Assembly (NCBI GenBank): GCA_934488695.1
Contig: CAKSSH010000001.1
Coordinates: 1 to 64,000, forward strand
Reading direction: 5' to 3'
Length of the DNA stretch: 64,000 nucleotides
Origin: an uncultured Oscillospiraceae bacterium
Lineage (GTDB): Bacteria; Bacillota; Clostridia; Oscillospirales; Ruminococcaceae
Position 1 is the stretch's first letter. Each line of letters begins with the position of its first letter. The notes beneath the pieces are model-generated. The model searched no databases. It had not been told where the DNA came from and was given only the letters and a program-made list of their open reading frames with translations. Position numbers and translations under genes: made by a program. Below are positions 1 to 8,404 of the stretch, one piece after another.

Positions 1-352
1 GACACAGACGGCATTTTGATACCAGCTGGTGACAATCCCCAACAGAACAGAACGTTCAATCGAAGGGATTTTGCGCTCCCTGGCGGCGCAAAGCTCCGGG
101 TTGTCTTTCATGATGGCGGCAGAGTACACCACCAGGTCCGCCCCGTCAATGTTTTCGGCGGCATGCCCCATGTAAACCGGAATCCCCATATTTTTAACAG
201 CAGTCAACGTATCTCCCGGATTGTTGTCAGAGCCGGTCAGATAGTATCCCTGCGCAAACAGAATCTGCGCCAACGGATACATTCCGCTGCCGCCGATACC
301 AATAAAATGAATATGTTTTTTTCCTTTTAAAATATTGTAGTCAATTGCCAAA
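1..352 (-). CDS. murC: UDP-N-acetylmuramate--L-alanine ligase, N-terminal part (cut by window edge)
   Basis: MurC adds L-alanine to UDP-N-acetylmuramic acid in the cytosol, the first amino-acid step of peptidoglycan precursor synthesis. The 117 residues present include the nucleotide-binding motif HFIGIGGSGM near residue 16 and the LTGSDNN segment that follows it in Mur ligases. The start is a TTG at 352, chosen because GGAGG lies nine bases upstream and no ATG precedes the motif in frame. The catalytic ATP-binding domain lies beyond the left edge. Identity is firm from the motif order; the start codon is an inference. Confidence 0.9.
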
Positions 353-397
353 GCAAAGTCCCTCCGATTACGATCAAACTCGTTTCCGTTACTTACT

Positions 398-403
398 ATT
401 ATA
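398..403 (-). promoter_or_regulatory. Possible murC promoter, -10 box
   Basis: A perfect TATAAT on the minus strand lies about 45 bases before the TTG start of murC. The hexamer 17 bases upstream (TTTATT) is a poor -35 match, so only the -10 is well supported. Confidence 0.45.
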
Positions 404-535
404 TTGCGAAACAAAGAAAAAATAAACCCCTATCCGCAAAAAAAGCAAAAAGTATGCATGTTTTTCCTTTTTTTGGCGATAATAGGGGCAGCGGTCTCGA
501 ACCGAAAAGCAAAGACGGGTAAGGAGAAGAGAGAC

Positions 536-826
536 ATGAAAATCAGTCAGGTAAAGATTCGCAGATTATATGAAGAAGGAAGGATGCGGGCACTGGTATC
601 AATTACGGTCGACGAAGATTTTGCTGTGCACGACATCAAGGTTATTGAGGGGCCGCAGCGCGTTTTCGTCGCAATGCCCAGTCGAAAAGAGGAGGACGGC
701 AGCTTCCGTGACGTGGTGCATCCGATTACGCGTCAAGCGCGGGAACATCTTGAAAAAACGGTCTTGGATCATTATTATAAGGCCTTGGATCTGCTGCACC
801 AACAGAAAATACCGCCGCAGCTGTAA
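536..826 (+). CDS. spoVG: SpoVG, septation/sporulation RNA- and DNA-binding regulator
   Basis: SpoVG is a small conserved regulator that affects asymmetric septation, sporulation and expression of other genes in Firmicutes. The 96-residue product matches the family length and carries its features: MKISQVKIRR at the N-terminus, VIEGPQRVFVAMPSRK in the middle and VHPITRQAR after it. The ATG at 536 is preferred to upstream in-frame codons because AAGGAG sits just before it and the conserved N-terminus begins there. It stands alone between murC and the FMN riboswitch, with murC divergent. Confidence 0.93.
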   Translation: MKISQVKIRRLYEEGRMRALVSITVDEDFAVHDIKVIEGPQRVFVAMPSRKEEDGSFRDVVHPITRQAREHLEKTVLDHYYKALDLLHQQKIPPQL

Positions 827-832
827 AGGGTC

Positions 833-861
833 TTGACAAGCGCTGCCTGGGCGACTATAAT
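833..861 (+). promoter_or_regulatory. Consensus sigma-A promoter for the FMN riboswitch/ribU transcript
   Basis: TTGACA (833-838) and TATAAT (856-861) are separated by exactly 17 bases, a perfect vegetative promoter. Transcription would begin just before the FMN aptamer. Confidence 0.9.
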
Positions 862-873
862 AAAGAAAGAAAT

Positions 874-1060
874 ACAGTTAGGGGCGGAGTTCGATTCTCC
901 ACCGGCGGTGATGCGCTTTTAAGCGACAAGTCCGCGAGCCCGAAAAACGGGCAGGACATGGTGTGATTCCATGACCGACGGTATAGTCCGGATGAAATAA
1001 CGGTGTTTCGGGTTCGTTTTTTTGCCCCTGTGTATTTTTATGCACAGGGGCGTTTTAATT
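874..1060 (+). promoter_or_regulatory. FMN riboswitch (RFN element) with intrinsic terminator
   Basis: The leader contains the conserved RFN blocks in order: AGGGGCGGAGTTCGATTCTCC, ACCGGCGGTGATG, AAGTCCGCGAGCCC, GTGTGATTCCATGACCGACGG and TAGTCCGGATG. After the aptamer (about 874-1003) a 9-bp hairpin (1024-1032 with 1043-1051) is followed by a short U run and then directly by the ribU ribosome binding site. This is the usual layout for premature termination when FMN is bound. It predicts that the flavin transporter is made only when FMN is scarce. Confidence 0.95.
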
Positions 1061-1077
1061 GGAAAGGGAGTCATTAT

Positions 1078-1665
1078 ATGAAAAATCAAAATCAAAGGCT
1101 TATGCGCTGTGTCATCGTGGCGGTGATGGCTGCAGTTTCCACGGTGATTTACTTAATTTTTCCGGAAATTCCGCTGGTTGTGGGTGTGGATTTTTTAAAG
1201 CTTGATTTTTCGGATTTGCCGGCCCTGGCGGCTGCCGCTTCTGTCGGACCGATTGCCGGTGTGCTGGTCGAGGTGCTTAAAAATGTATTGCACCTGTTTC
1301 AAAGCACCACTTTGGGAATCGGCGAGCTGGTCAACACGATTATCGGTTCGGAGATGTGCCTTTCCATTGCTCTTTTCAGCCGCTGGTTTGCGCGGCTTTT
1401 GCACCGCCCGCGGATGAGTGGCCCGGTTTATTATCTGTCGGCTGTCTGCACATTGGTTCTGACGGTCTTGACCGGTTGGCTGAGCAACGCCGTGCTGATG
1501 CCGGTGTATTTTGCGGTGGCCGGAATCCCGTTTACGGTACAGACGGTAATGGTCGGCGTTTGGGGCTCTACGCTTCTGAATGTTGTTAAGGCGGCATTGA
1601 ATTTGCTGCCGTTTTATCCGCTGTTTGTGGCGATGGAGCGGGCTTTTTGCAAAATAAAAGGTTGA
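1078..1665 (+). CDS. ribU: Riboflavin ECF transporter substrate-binding (S) component
   Basis: RibU is the membrane S component that binds riboflavin and works with a shared ECF energizing module (EcfA, EcfA', EcfT; not in this window). The 195-residue protein is very hydrophobic with about six membrane helices. The N-terminus after the first helix shows the S-component pattern VGVDFLKLDFSDLPALAAA, and HLFQSTTLGIGELVNTIIGS is typical of RibU. The ATG at 1078 is used because GGAAAGGGAG lies eight bases upstream. The FMN riboswitch in its leader independently supports riboflavin as substrate. Confidence 0.92.
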   Translation: MKNQNQRLMRCVIVAVMAAVSTVIYLIFPEIPLVVGVDFLKLDFSDLPALAAAASVGPIAGVLVEVLKNVLHLFQSTTLGIGELVNTIIGSEMCLSIALFSRWFARLLHRPRMSGPVYYLSAVCTLVLTVLTGWLSNAVLMPVYFAVAGIPFTVQTVMVGVWGSTLLNVVKAALNLLPFYPLFVAMERAFCKIKG

Positions 1666-1689
1666 CAAATTTTGATTTTGTGCTACAAT
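1662..1689 (+). promoter_or_regulatory. Sigma-A promoter for metK
   Basis: TTGACA (1662-1667) and TACAAT (1684-1689) are 16 bases apart. The -35 overlaps the ribU stop codon, and the SAM riboswitch starts about 25 bases downstream. Confidence 0.85.
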
Positions 1690-1713
1690 AAAAGACAACA
1701 AATGAATATAAGC

Positions 1714-1852
1714 CTTATCAAGAGTGACGGAGGGACAGGCCCTGTGAAGTCCGGCAACCTGCGGCAAATGCCGAAAGGTGCTAAATCCTGCGGAAAAACC
1801 GGCAGATGAGGAGCGATAGCGGCGCTGCGGTTTCAAAGCGCCGTATTTTTTA
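1714..1852 (+). promoter_or_regulatory. SAM-I (S-box) riboswitch with terminator
   Basis: S-box landmarks are present: CTTATCAAGAG at the 5' end, GAGGGACAGGCCCTGTGAAG, CCGGCAACC and AAGGTGCTAAATCCTGC. CTTATC (1714-1719) pairs perfectly with GATGAG (1805-1810, one G-T pair) to close helix P1. A 7-bp hairpin (1820-1826 with 1837-1843) followed by a U run forms the expression-platform terminator. High S-adenosylmethionine should therefore shut off the SAM synthetase gene downstream. Confidence 0.95.
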
Positions 1853-1873
1853 TGCTGAAAGGAAGAAAAAAAT

Positions 1874-3064
1874 ATGCCCAAAACACATCTTTTTACTTCG
1901 GAATCGGTAACCGAGGGACATCCCGATAAGGTCTGTGACCAGATTTCGGACGCTGTTCTGGATGCCATTTTAGAAAAAGACCCTAATGCGCGGGTTGCTT
2001 GTGAAACCACGGCAACAACCGGCATGGTGATGATTATGGGAGAAATCAGCACCGATTGTTATATCGATATCCCTAAAATTGCCCGAGGCGTTATTTGCGA
2101 CGTCGGTTATAATGACGCTTCTCTTGGATTTGACGGCAATACCTGCGCTGTGCTCACTGCTATTGACGAGCAGTCGGGCGATATTGCGTTGGGTGTGGAT
2201 AATTCGCTGGAGCGTAAAGAGGGCGCTGCGGCAGATGAAGAGCGCAACGGTGCCGGTGACCAAGGTATGATGTTCGGCTACGCCTGTAATGAGACCCCCG
2301 AGCTTATGCCGCTGCCTATTTCGCTTGCGCATAAGCTTGCCCGGCAGTTGAGCGAGGTTCGTAAAAACGGGATCTTGCCGTATTTAAGGCCGGACGGCAA
2401 GACCCAAGTTACAGTACGTTATGAGGATAATCGCCCGGTCGCAGTCGATACGGTTGTTGTTTCGGCGCAGCATGCGCCCGAAATTTCGTCTCAAGCCATT
2501 CGTGAGGATATTATCCGGGAGGTCATTGAGCCGATTATACCGGGACGGTTTATGAATGAGTCAACAAAGATTTATATCAATCCGACCGGCCGGTTCGTTA
2601 TTGGCGGACCGCAGGGAGACAGCGGTCTTACCGGGCGCAAAATTATTGTGGACACCTATGGCGGTTATGCACGTCACGGCGGTGGCGCTTTTTCGGGAAA
2701 GGATCCGACAAAGGTGGATCGCAGTGCTGCATATGCGGCGCGGTATGTTGCTAAAAACATTGTGGCTGCCGGCATTGCCGAGCGTTGCGAGATCGAGCTT
2801 GCATATGCTATCGGAATAGCCCACCCGGTTTCGGTGACAGTCGACACCTTCGGTACCGGGCGGGTACCTGACGGGGAAATTGAGGCGGCAGTGAATAAGG
2901 TCTTTGACCTGCGTCCGGCGGCAATTATCAAAACGCTGGAGCTGCGTCGCCCGATTTATCGTGCGTTGGCTGCATACGGCCATATGGGACGAGAGGATCT
3001 TGATCTTCGTTTTGAAAAGACTGATCGGGTAGAAGCCCTGAAAGCGGCGCTCGGCATAAAATAG
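1874..3064 (+). CDS. metK: S-adenosylmethionine synthetase
   Basis: MetK makes S-adenosylmethionine from methionine and ATP in the cytosol. The 396-residue protein has the family length and all signature segments: [15 protein letters not shown] near residue 13, [12 protein letters not shown] at 126-137 (methionine/ATP site) and GGGAFSGKD around 270 (phosphate-binding loop). The three-domain alpha/beta repeat is intact. It is the only gene after the SAM-I riboswitch before a gene with its own ribosome binding site, so feedback control by its own product is clear. Confidence 0.98.
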   Translation: MPKTHLFTSESVTEGHPDKVCDQISDAVLDAILEKDPNARVACETTATTGMVMIMGEISTDCYIDIPKIARGVICDVGYNDASLGFDGNTCAVLTAIDEQSGDIALGVDNSLERKEGAAADEERNGAGDQGMMFGYACNETPELMPLPISLAHKLARQLSEVRKNGILPYLRPDGKTQVTVRYEDNRPVAVDTVVVSAQHAPEISSQAIREDIIREVIEPIIPGRFMNESTKIYINPTGRFVIGGPQGDSGLTGRKIIVDTYGGYARHGGGAFSGKDPTKVDRSAAYAARYVAKNIVAAGIAERCEIELAYAIGIAHPVSVTVDTFGTGRVPDGEIEAAVNKVFDLRPAAIIKTLELRRPIYRALAAYGHMGREDLDLRFEKTDRVEALKAALGIK

Positions 3065-3089
3065 AACAAAACCAATGCGGAGGCATATT

Positions 3090-3872
3090 ATGGATTTCGG
3101 AATCTCAACCGCTTGCTTATACCCCGCTCTGATAGAGGATACCGTACGGTATTATTGTGAAAACGGTGTACAGGAGCTTGAGCTGTTTGTCAATTCAGTC
3201 GGCGAGGCTGCTCCGGCGTTTTTAGAACAACTGCAACCCATTTTGCGTGCAAACGGCACTCGGGTCGTGTCGATTCATCCGTTTACATCCGGCCTGGAGC
3301 CGCTCTTGTTTTTTTCGGATTATGAGCGTCGTTTTGAGGATGGATTGAAGCTTTATCAGCGTTTTTTTGACGCTTGCAACCGGCTTGGCGCCTCGATTTT
3401 GGTCTTTCATGGGGATCGTGCCGAGAGCAAAAACAGCGATGACCGATATTTTGAGAGATTCCAAAAGCTTTATCGCGCTGCGCGTGAAAGCGGTGTTTGT
3501 GTTGCACAGGAAAACGTTTCCCGTTGTCGCAGTCGAGAGCCGGCTTTTCTGCGTAAAATGCGGCAGCAGCTGGGTGAGGATGTTCGCTTTGTGTTGGATC
3601 TGAAGCAAGCACAGCGCAGCGGGTATCCGGTTGAAGAATATATGGATGCTATGGGAGAACAGCTTTGTCATTTACATTTGAATGATGCAAATGCCACACA
3701 GGACTGCTTGCTGCCGGGGCAGGGGACGCGTGATTTTCGATCCTTGTTTGAAAATTTGTCGCGTCGGGGCTTTGCGGGAGGCGGTGTGATTGAGGTTTAT
3801 CGGGAAAACTTTTCGCGTCCCGAACAGCTGCTCGAAAGCTATGGTTATTTAGCGGGATTGCAAAGCCGGTGA
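3090..3872 (+). CDS. Sugar phosphate isomerase/epimerase-type TIM-barrel protein
   Basis: The 260-residue product belongs to the xylose isomerase-like TIM-barrel (AP_endonuc_2) superfamily, whose members isomerise sugars or cut abasic DNA using divalent metals. Supporting segments are [11 protein letters not shown] near the start, [25 protein letters not shown] (metal-binding Glu), RFVLDLKQA and QLCHLHLND, all metal-site strands of the fold. The start at 3090 is chosen over an ATG at 3075 because GCGGAGG lies between them. The substrate cannot be told from sequence. It follows metK by 25 bases and is probably co-transcribed. Confidence 0.75.
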   Translation: MDFGISTACLYPALIEDTVRYYCENGVQELELFVNSVGEAAPAFLEQLQPILRANGTRVVSIHPFTSGLEPLLFFSDYERRFEDGLKLYQRFFDACNRLGASILVFHGDRAESKNSDDRYFERFQKLYRAARESGVCVAQENVSRCRSREPAFLRKMRQQLGEDVRFVLDLKQAQRSGYPVEEYMDAMGEQLCHLHLNDANATQDCLLPGQGTRDFRSLFENLSRRGFAGGGVIEVYRENFSRPEQLLESYGYLAGLQSR

Positions 3873-3904
3873 GAAAAAAAGCTTTACATTGACCGGCTTT
3901 TTTG
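3862..3904 (+). terminator. Hairpin terminator overlapping the nrdR promoter
   Basis: AAAGCCGGT (3862-3870, covering the end of the isomerase gene) pairs with ACCGGCTTT (3892-3900) and is followed by three further T residues. Its loop holds the -35 box of the next promoter, so terminator and promoter share DNA. Confidence 0.65.
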
Positions 3905-3911
3905 CTAAAAT
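3883..3911 (+). promoter_or_regulatory. Promoter for nrdR
   Basis: TTTACA (3883-3888) and TAAAAT (3906-3911) have a 17-base spacer and lie 35 bases before the nrdR start. Confidence 0.65.
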
Positions 3912-3945
3912 AAAGAAAAAAGCCTCTACCGAAGGAGGAAAAAAC

Positions 3946-4401
3946 ATGAAGTGTCCTTTTTGCGGCTACAGCGAAAGCAGAGTGGTGGATTCGCGGCCGA
4001 CTGATGAAAATGAGAAGATTCGCCGACGCCGCGAGTGTATGAAATGCGCAAACCGTTTCACGACCTATGAGGTGATTGAAACGGTGCCGATTGTTGTGGT
4101 CAAGAAGGATAAGTCTCGGGAGGCTTTTGACCGGGATAAGCTGGTGCGTGGGATTTTGCGTTCCTGTGAAAAGCGCCCGGTGGCCATTGAGGAAATTGAT
4201 CGCATGGTGGATAAAATCGAGGCCGAGCTGTCCAATTCATTGCAGCGTGAGGTCACTTCTTATCGAATCGGTGAATTGGTGATGAAATACTTAAAACCAA
4301 TCGATGAGGTGGCTTATGTGCGCTTTGCCTCTGTTTACCGCCAGTTTGGTGACATCAGCGCCTTTATGAACGAACTCAAATCCATGCTTCGTGAAAAATA
4401 A
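3946..4401 (+). CDS. nrdR: Transcriptional repressor NrdR
   Basis: NrdR senses ATP/dATP and represses ribonucleotide reductase genes. The 151-residue protein starts with a zinc ribbon (Cys3, Cys6, Cys31, Cys34, including MKCPFCGY and [12 protein letters not shown]) followed by an ATP-cone domain (about 49-139, with [16 protein letters not shown]). Length matches the family. The ATG at 3946 has GAAGGAGG eight bases upstream. No ribonucleotide reductase gene or NrdR box was noticed nearby, so its targets lie elsewhere. Confidence 0.96.
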   Translation: MKCPFCGYSESRVVDSRPTDENEKIRRRRECMKCANRFTTYEVIETVPIVVVKKDKSREAFDRDKLVRGILRSCEKRPVAIEEIDRMVDKIEAELSNSLQREVTSYRIGELVMKYLKPIDEVAYVRFASVYRQFGDISAFMNELKSMLREK

Positions 4402-4428
4402 ACCTTCGTTTCTGAATTTTTTATATTA

Positions 4429-4472
4429 AAGCCCTCCGATGGCAGCATAGACCGGCCGCCATCGGAGGGCTT
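4429..4472. terminator. Strong hairpin after nrdR
   Basis: A perfect 13-bp stem (4431-4443 with 4458-4470), extended by two A-T pairs, encloses a 14-base loop. The T tract after it is weak on the plus strand, so it may act together with the next hairpin. Confidence 0.6.
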
Positions 4473-4547
4473 AGATTTGTGTTGCAGGATAGTGCTTTAT
4501 TGTAATTTTCTTGAAAAAAGAACCAAAAGACTTTTATCAAAGCACGA

Positions 4548-4583
4548 AAAATCCCGCTCGGCTATACGGCTGAGCGGGATTTT
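4548..4583. terminator. Bidirectional intrinsic terminator
   Basis: AAAATCCCGCTC-GGC pairs with GCT-GAGCGGGATTTT around a 6-base loop, with A and T tracts on both flanks. It serves the converging nrdR (plus) and ECF S-component (minus) transcripts. Confidence 0.85.
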
Positions 4584-4593
4584 AAAATTGCTT

Positions 4594-5187
4594 TTAAATT
4601 AGTTTTGAAAGGGCTTTTGCAAGGGCAGTGCCCAAAAACAGACAAACCAGCGTTTCCACTACAAATTGTAGCAGGACACTCATAAACACGACGCCTAAGA
4701 CGGCAAAAAAGCCGGTTTTTCCCATGGACTGAACAAAATCGGTGTTGTAAAACAACAAAATCATAGTCGGCAGGAACAGCAGCGTATTGAGCAGTGCTCC
4801 GCTGACCGATGCAACCGGATAGGAGAGTGGGCGCGTCTTGTCTCTTTTTTGCATTGCACGGAAGATCAATCCAACAAGCAGCCCCATCAAAATTCGGGGC
4901 AGCAGGCAGAGCAAAATTGTGCGCAACGGCGAAATGCCCATCAGGACGACGCCGGTCGGATCCTTGCCAAAGCAGGAAAGAAGGCTCAGGAGCCCAAACA
5001 CGCCGCCCAAGAAGGCGCCGGCGCCGGGACCGAGCAAAATGGCACCGACAGCAACCGGAACCTGCAAAAGGGTTAGGGTAATGCTGCCGACCGGAAGAAA
5101 GGCAAGCGGCGTAAAGTAGAGTACGATCATGACGGCGGTAAACATGGACAACAGGGTCAGGTAACGGGTCGAACTTTTCATTTTCAT
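4594..5187 (-). CDS. ECF transporter S component, possibly for pantothenate
   Basis: A 197-residue integral membrane protein with about six hydrophobic helices and the ECF S-component style N-terminus (TRYLTLLSMFTAVMIVLYFTPL) plus a GSITLTLLQVPVAVGAILLGP segment. Such proteins bind a vitamin and pair with a shared ECF energizing module. It lies directly downstream of coaX, a pantothenate kinase gene, so pantothenate is a reasonable guess (inference from context; biotin- or thiamin-type S components look similar). The ATG at 5187 follows AAGGAG by nine bases. Confidence 0.7.
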   Translation of the reverse strand: MKMKSSTRYLTLLSMFTAVMIVLYFTPLAFLPVGSITLTLLQVPVAVGAILLGPGAGAFLGGVFGLLSLLSCFGKDPTGVVLMGISPLRTILLCLLPRILMGLLVGLIFRAMQKRDKTRPLSYPVASVSGALLNTLLFLPTMILLFYNTDFVQSMGKTGFFAVLGVVFMSVLLQFVVETLVCLFLGTALAKALSKLI

Positions 5188-5253
5188 TCAAAACACTCCT
5201 TGCTATTGCTCCGGCAACCCGGATGCAGTGCTGATGTTTTTGCAACGGTTTTA

Positions 5254-6024
5254 TTATTGTGCGCAATTGCGCTGATAAATGAGGTACAGACCTTCCAATA
5301 AGAGATTTTCGTCAAGTTGAATCGTTTGTTTGCAGTGCGGCAGGATGATCGGCGCCAGACCGCCGGTTGCGATTACAAAGGCGTTTTCTCCGAGCACCTC
5401 CCGGTACCGGGCAATCATTCCGTCAATCATGGCAGCCGCGCCGAGAACAGCGCCGGAACGCATACTGTCAATTGTGTTGCTGCCGATGGTCGGAACCTGC
5501 CCCTCCAGGCTGATGTGCGGCAGCTGCGCTGTGGATTGCGCCAATGCATTCAGCGCCGTGTTCACACCGGTCAGAATAGAGCCGCCGAGCATGGTGCCGT
5601 TTTTGTCTAGGGCAGAAATGGTGGTGGCTGTGCCGAGGTCAAAAACAATGGAGGGCAGCGGATATTTGTGCTGTGCTGCCACGGAGACACACACCAGATC
5701 CGCACCCAGCTGGGCCGGATTGTCAATACCGATGTGCAGCCCGGTCTTTACGCCGGGACCGACAATAAACACTTTACAGTTGCACAACATTTTTACGGCA
5801 CGCCGAAACGCCGGGGACAACTGCGGAACCACCGAGGAAATGATGGCGCCGGAGATGTCTGTTGCCGAAAGTGTGTGCAGCGAAAGCAAATTACGGATGG
5901 CAATGGCATATTCGTCAGCGGTTTTTTGCCGGTCGGTTGCCATACGGGCTGTCAGTGTAAGATTATCTTTTTCAAAAATACCAAACAGGGTATGGGTGTT
6001 GCCAACGTCAATTGTCAGAATCAT
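5254..6024 (-). CDS. coaX: Type III pantothenate kinase
   Basis: CoaX phosphorylates pantothenate in the first step of coenzyme A synthesis. The 256-residue protein has the ASKHA-fold signatures of the type III enzyme: MILTIDVGNTHT at the N-terminus (phosphate loop), PGVKTGLHI, NPAQLGADLV and DLGTATT. The start at 6024 is used because the conserved N-terminus begins there and a GGCGGTGG purine-rich stretch precedes it. It begins 11 bases after galE ends, so the two are co-transcribed, followed by the S component. Confidence 0.95.
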   Translation of the reverse strand: MILTIDVGNTHTLFGIFEKDNLTLTARMATDRQKTADEYAIAIRNLLSLHTLSATDISGAIISSVVPQLSPAFRRAVKMLCNCKVFIVGPGVKTGLHIGIDNPAQLGADLVCVSVAAQHKYPLPSIVFDLGTATTISALDKNGTMLGGSILTGVNTALNALAQSTAQLPHISLEGQVPTIGSNTIDSMRSGAVLGAAAMIDGMIARYREVLGENAFVIATGGLAPIILPHCKQTIQLDENLLLEGLYLIYQRNCAQ

Positions 6025-6035
6025 AGTACCACCGC

Positions 6036-7049
6036 CTATTGGTCGTAACCGTTGGGGTTGTTTTTCTGCCAACGCCAAGCATCTTCACACATTTCGTCCA
6101 ACGTATGCACTGCACGCCAATGAAGCTTTTCGGCGGCATAGCTGGGGTCGGCGTAGCAGGCGGCAACATCGCCGCTTCTGCGCGGCGCGATTTTGTAGCG
6201 AACGGTTTTCCCACTGGCTTTTTCAAAGGCGCGGACGATTTGCAGCACACTGTAGCCGTTGCCGGTGCCGAGATTATATGCGTCTATGCCGGTTGAGGAA
6301 AGCACCTTTTCAACAGCCTTGAGGTGCCCCTGCGCCAGATCGACAACATGGATATAGTCTCGCACGCCGGTGCCGTCCGGGGTGTCATAATCATCACCAA
6401 ACACCGACAGACACTCGCGCTTGCCGATTGCCACCTGCGAAACAAAGGGGAGAAGATTGTTCGGAATCCCGTTGGGATCTTCTCCGATCCGGCCGCTTTT
6501 GTGCGCACCGATGGGGTTGAAGTACCGCAGCAGAGCAACGCTCCAGGTTGAATCGGCATGGCAGACGTCACGCAGGATGTCCTCGATCATTAGCTTGGTC
6601 GTTCCGTAAGGATTGGTGGTGGACAACGGAAAGTCCTCCCGAATCGGAACAGTCTTAGGCACTCCGTACACCGTGGCCGAGGAGGAAAACACCAGGCGCT
6701 TTACACCAAAGGTTTCCATCAATTCGCACAGGGTAAGGGTGCTGTCTAAATTGTTGCGATAATACATCAGCGGCTTTTCTACAGACTCGCCGACAGCCTT
6801 GTACCCGGCAAAGTGAATGACAGCATCCGGATGCGTTTCGTCAAACACACGGTACATTGCCGCTTTGTCCGCAACATCCAGCTTATAAAAGGCATAGTCT
6901 TTTCCGGTTATTTCCCGAATCCGATTGAGCACCTCCGGCTTGGAGTTGGAAAAATTGTCTACAATAACAATTTCGTAGCCTGCATTCAGCAGTTCTACGC
7001 AGGTGTGAGAGCCGATATAGCCGGCTCCGCCGGTGACTAGAATCTTCAT
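6036..7049 (-). CDS. galE: UDP-glucose 4-epimerase
   Basis: GalE interconverts UDP-glucose and UDP-galactose, feeding galactose use and surface-polysaccharide synthesis. The 337-residue protein has the NAD-binding motif GGAGYIGSH (residues 7-15), the catalytic SSSATVYG segment with Ser123/124 and the Tyr148-x3-Lys152 pair. Length equals typical GalE. The ATG at 7049 is supported by GGAAGAGG upstream and by the conserved [10 protein letters not shown] start. It leads the galE-coaX-S component operon; no other Leloir-pathway gene is nearby. Confidence 0.95.
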   Translation of the reverse strand: MKILVTGGAGYIGSHTCVELLNAGYEIVIVDNFSNSKPEVLNRIREITGKDYAFYKLDVADKAAMYRVFDETHPDAVIHFAGYKAVGESVEKPLMYYRNNLDSTLTLCELMETFGVKRLVFSSSATVYGVPKTVPIREDFPLSTTNPYGTTKLMIEDILRDVCHADSTWSVALLRYFNPIGAHKSGRIGEDPNGIPNNLLPFVSQVAIGKRECLSVFGDDYDTPDGTGVRDYIHVVDLAQGHLKAVEKVLSSTGIDAYNLGTGNGYSVLQIVRAFEKASGKTVRYKIAPRRSGDVAACYADPSYAAEKLHWRAVHTLDEMCEDAWRWQKNNPNGYDQ

Positions 7050-7089
7050 AGAGCAGCCTCTTCCTTTCGCCGTTTTTCTCTTTGTTTTC

Positions 7090-7118
7090 ATTATAGTACT
7101 TTTTTAGGGGCTGCGCAA
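7090..7118 (-). promoter_or_regulatory. Promoter for the galE-coaX operon
   Basis: On the minus strand TTGCGC (7118-7113) and TATAAT (7095-7090) are 17 bases apart, about 40 bases before the galE start. Confidence 0.75.
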
Positions 7119-7143
7119 CTAATTTTTGAAATTTTTATATGGA

Positions 7144-8016
7144 TTATTCGCTCATTTTTTGTTCGATTTTTTTCCAAAAGGAGGAAAACTCAATGCCGTG
7201 AGGCCGATTATAACGACAGAGATTCATCAAGCAATCATGCTCTCGTGTGATGTAATTGACCCGCTCCTCACAGATGAGACTTGCCCGAAAGCCTAGCTTA
7301 CAAATCAGTGCATCACTCTCCTTGGAATGAAAACCGAACGGATAGGTATAAAGGATTGGGGTTATACCGCAATTTTCGCTTAAAAGGGCTTGGCATTTGC
7401 GCGTATCCTCTGTGACAGCCTGCAAATACTGCACCGCGTTTTCTCCGCTTTTTTTCCGAATACCGTACCGCCCCTGCAACGCGTGCATATGGTAGCTGTG
7501 ATTACCGATTTCAACCAAACCGCTTTCGGCCATCTCTTTAATTTCTTCAAAGGTTACATGGGAGTACACGGGATTGCTTTCGCCGTTTTGGCTGTAAAGC
7601 TCGCTGTAATAGCCGATGATTGACAAAACGGCCTTGCAGGAATGCTTTTTTAAGATTGGGAAAATATATTTATAAAAGGAATAATATCCGTCATCAACTG
7701 TAATAAGAACCGGTTTTTCGGGCAAAGGGGCGCCGTTGTCAACAAAGTCCAAAAGCTCCTGAGCGCCGATTGTGTGGTAACCGAGCGACAAAAGATGAAG
7801 AAGATCGTTTTCAAAAGCCTGCGGCGTAATCACATATTTACCGAGATGACCGCTTTCCGGTAAAAAGTGGTGATACATCAGCACAGGCAAAAAAACACCT
7901 TTATCCGCCTTTTCCCGGCTCGGAGCCGAGAGGACACGTAGACCAATCCCGCCCGTAATCATTAGAAGAAGTGCACAAAGTGAAAACAAAACCGATTTTT
8001 TCAGTCGAATTACCAT
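7144..8016 (-). CDS. Membrane-anchored polysaccharide deacetylase (NodB domain, PgaB/IcaB-like)
   Basis: The 290-residue protein has an N-terminal hydrophobic helix (about residues 7-27) that would anchor or export it, then a NodB homology domain. The metal-binding motif reads TVDDGYY (Asp108, Asp109) and the second motif NHSYHMH supplies His173 and His178. These match the layout of extracellular poly-N-acetylglucosamine deacetylases (TFDDGY and SHTYxxH). It probably deacetylates a cell-surface N-acetylated polymer. It sits alone between galE and tRNA-Lys on the minus strand. Confidence 0.82.
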   Translation of the reverse strand: MVIRLKKSVLFSLCALLLMITGGIGLRVLSAPSREKADKGVFLPVLMYHHFLPESGHLGKYVITPQAFENDLLHLLSLGYHTIGAQELLDFVDNGAPLPEKPVLITVDDGYYSFYKYIFPILKKHSCKAVLSIIGYYSELYSQNGESNPVYSHVTFEEIKEMAESGLVEIGNHSYHMHALQGRYGIRKKSGENAVQYLQAVTEDTRKCQALLSENCGITPILYTYPFGFHSKESDALICKLGFRASLICEERVNYITREHDCLMNLCRYNRPHGIEFSSFWKKIEQKMSE

Positions 8017-8111
8017 AAAATCGATCGCCGCCTTTCTAGGGATGTTTTATTGTATGCAAATGGATGCGCCGCATATTGCAAAAAAAAGAAGAGTTTTTTC
8101 ACCGCAACCGC

Positions 8112-8140
8112 TTGACAAACGATTTGGATGTTGCTATAAT
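8112..8140 (+). promoter_or_regulatory. Consensus promoter for tRNA-Lys
   Basis: TTGACA (8112-8117) and TATAAT (8135-8140) with a 17-base spacer, ending 36 bases before the mature tRNA. Confidence 0.9.
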
Positions 8141-8176
8141 AGACAAGCATCATCGCGATGATGTATTTTTTATTGC

Positions 8177-8252
8177 GATCCATTAGCTCAGTTGGCAGAG
8201 CACTTGACTTTTAATCAAGGTGTCCGGAGTTCGAATCTCCGATGGATCACCA
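8177..8252 (+). tRNA. tRNA-Lys (anticodon UUU)
   Basis: A complete 76-nt cloverleaf with encoded CCA. The acceptor arms GATCCAT (8177-8183) and ATGGATC (8242-8248) pair fully. The D arm reads TAGCTCAGTTGGCAGAGCA, the anticodon loop CTTTTAA gives UUU, and the T loop reads GTTCGAATC. It has its own promoter and terminator and is a single-gene unit. Confidence 0.97.
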
Positions 8253-8313
8253 TTGGAGTATAATCCGAACTGCTTTGGTTTGGATCTGCAGATAAAATCT
8301 TCATTCTTGCTTG

Positions 8314-8345
8314 CCGCTTGATGTTTTCTATCAAGCGGTTTTATT
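8314..8345 (+). terminator. Terminator after tRNA-Lys
   Basis: CCGCTTGAT (8314-8322) pairs with ATCAAGCGG (8330-8338), followed by TTTTATTC. Confidence 0.85.
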
Positions 8346-8369
8346 CTTTTCAGAGGACGAAAATGCCGC

Positions 8370-8398
8370 TTGCATTTCAAAATAACATATGGTATAAT
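8370..8398 (+). promoter_or_regulatory. Promoter for the tyrS T-box transcript
   Basis: TTGCAT (8370-8375) and TATAAT (8393-8398), spacer 17 bases. Confidence 0.8.
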
Positions 8399-8404
8399 GT
8401 AGCT

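Noticed and set aside
1195..2052. Open frame of 285 codons on the minus strand over ribU, the SAM riboswitch and metK
   Set aside because: It crosses a riboswitch and two real genes on the opposite strand.
4562..5266. Alternative minus-strand frame of 234 codons over the ECF S component
   Set aside because: It is a shifted reading of the hydrophobic S-component gene and lacks a ribosome binding site.
5330..6322. Open frame of 330 codons on the plus strand opposite coaX and galE
   Set aside because: Antisense to two conserved enzymes with all motifs present on the other strand.
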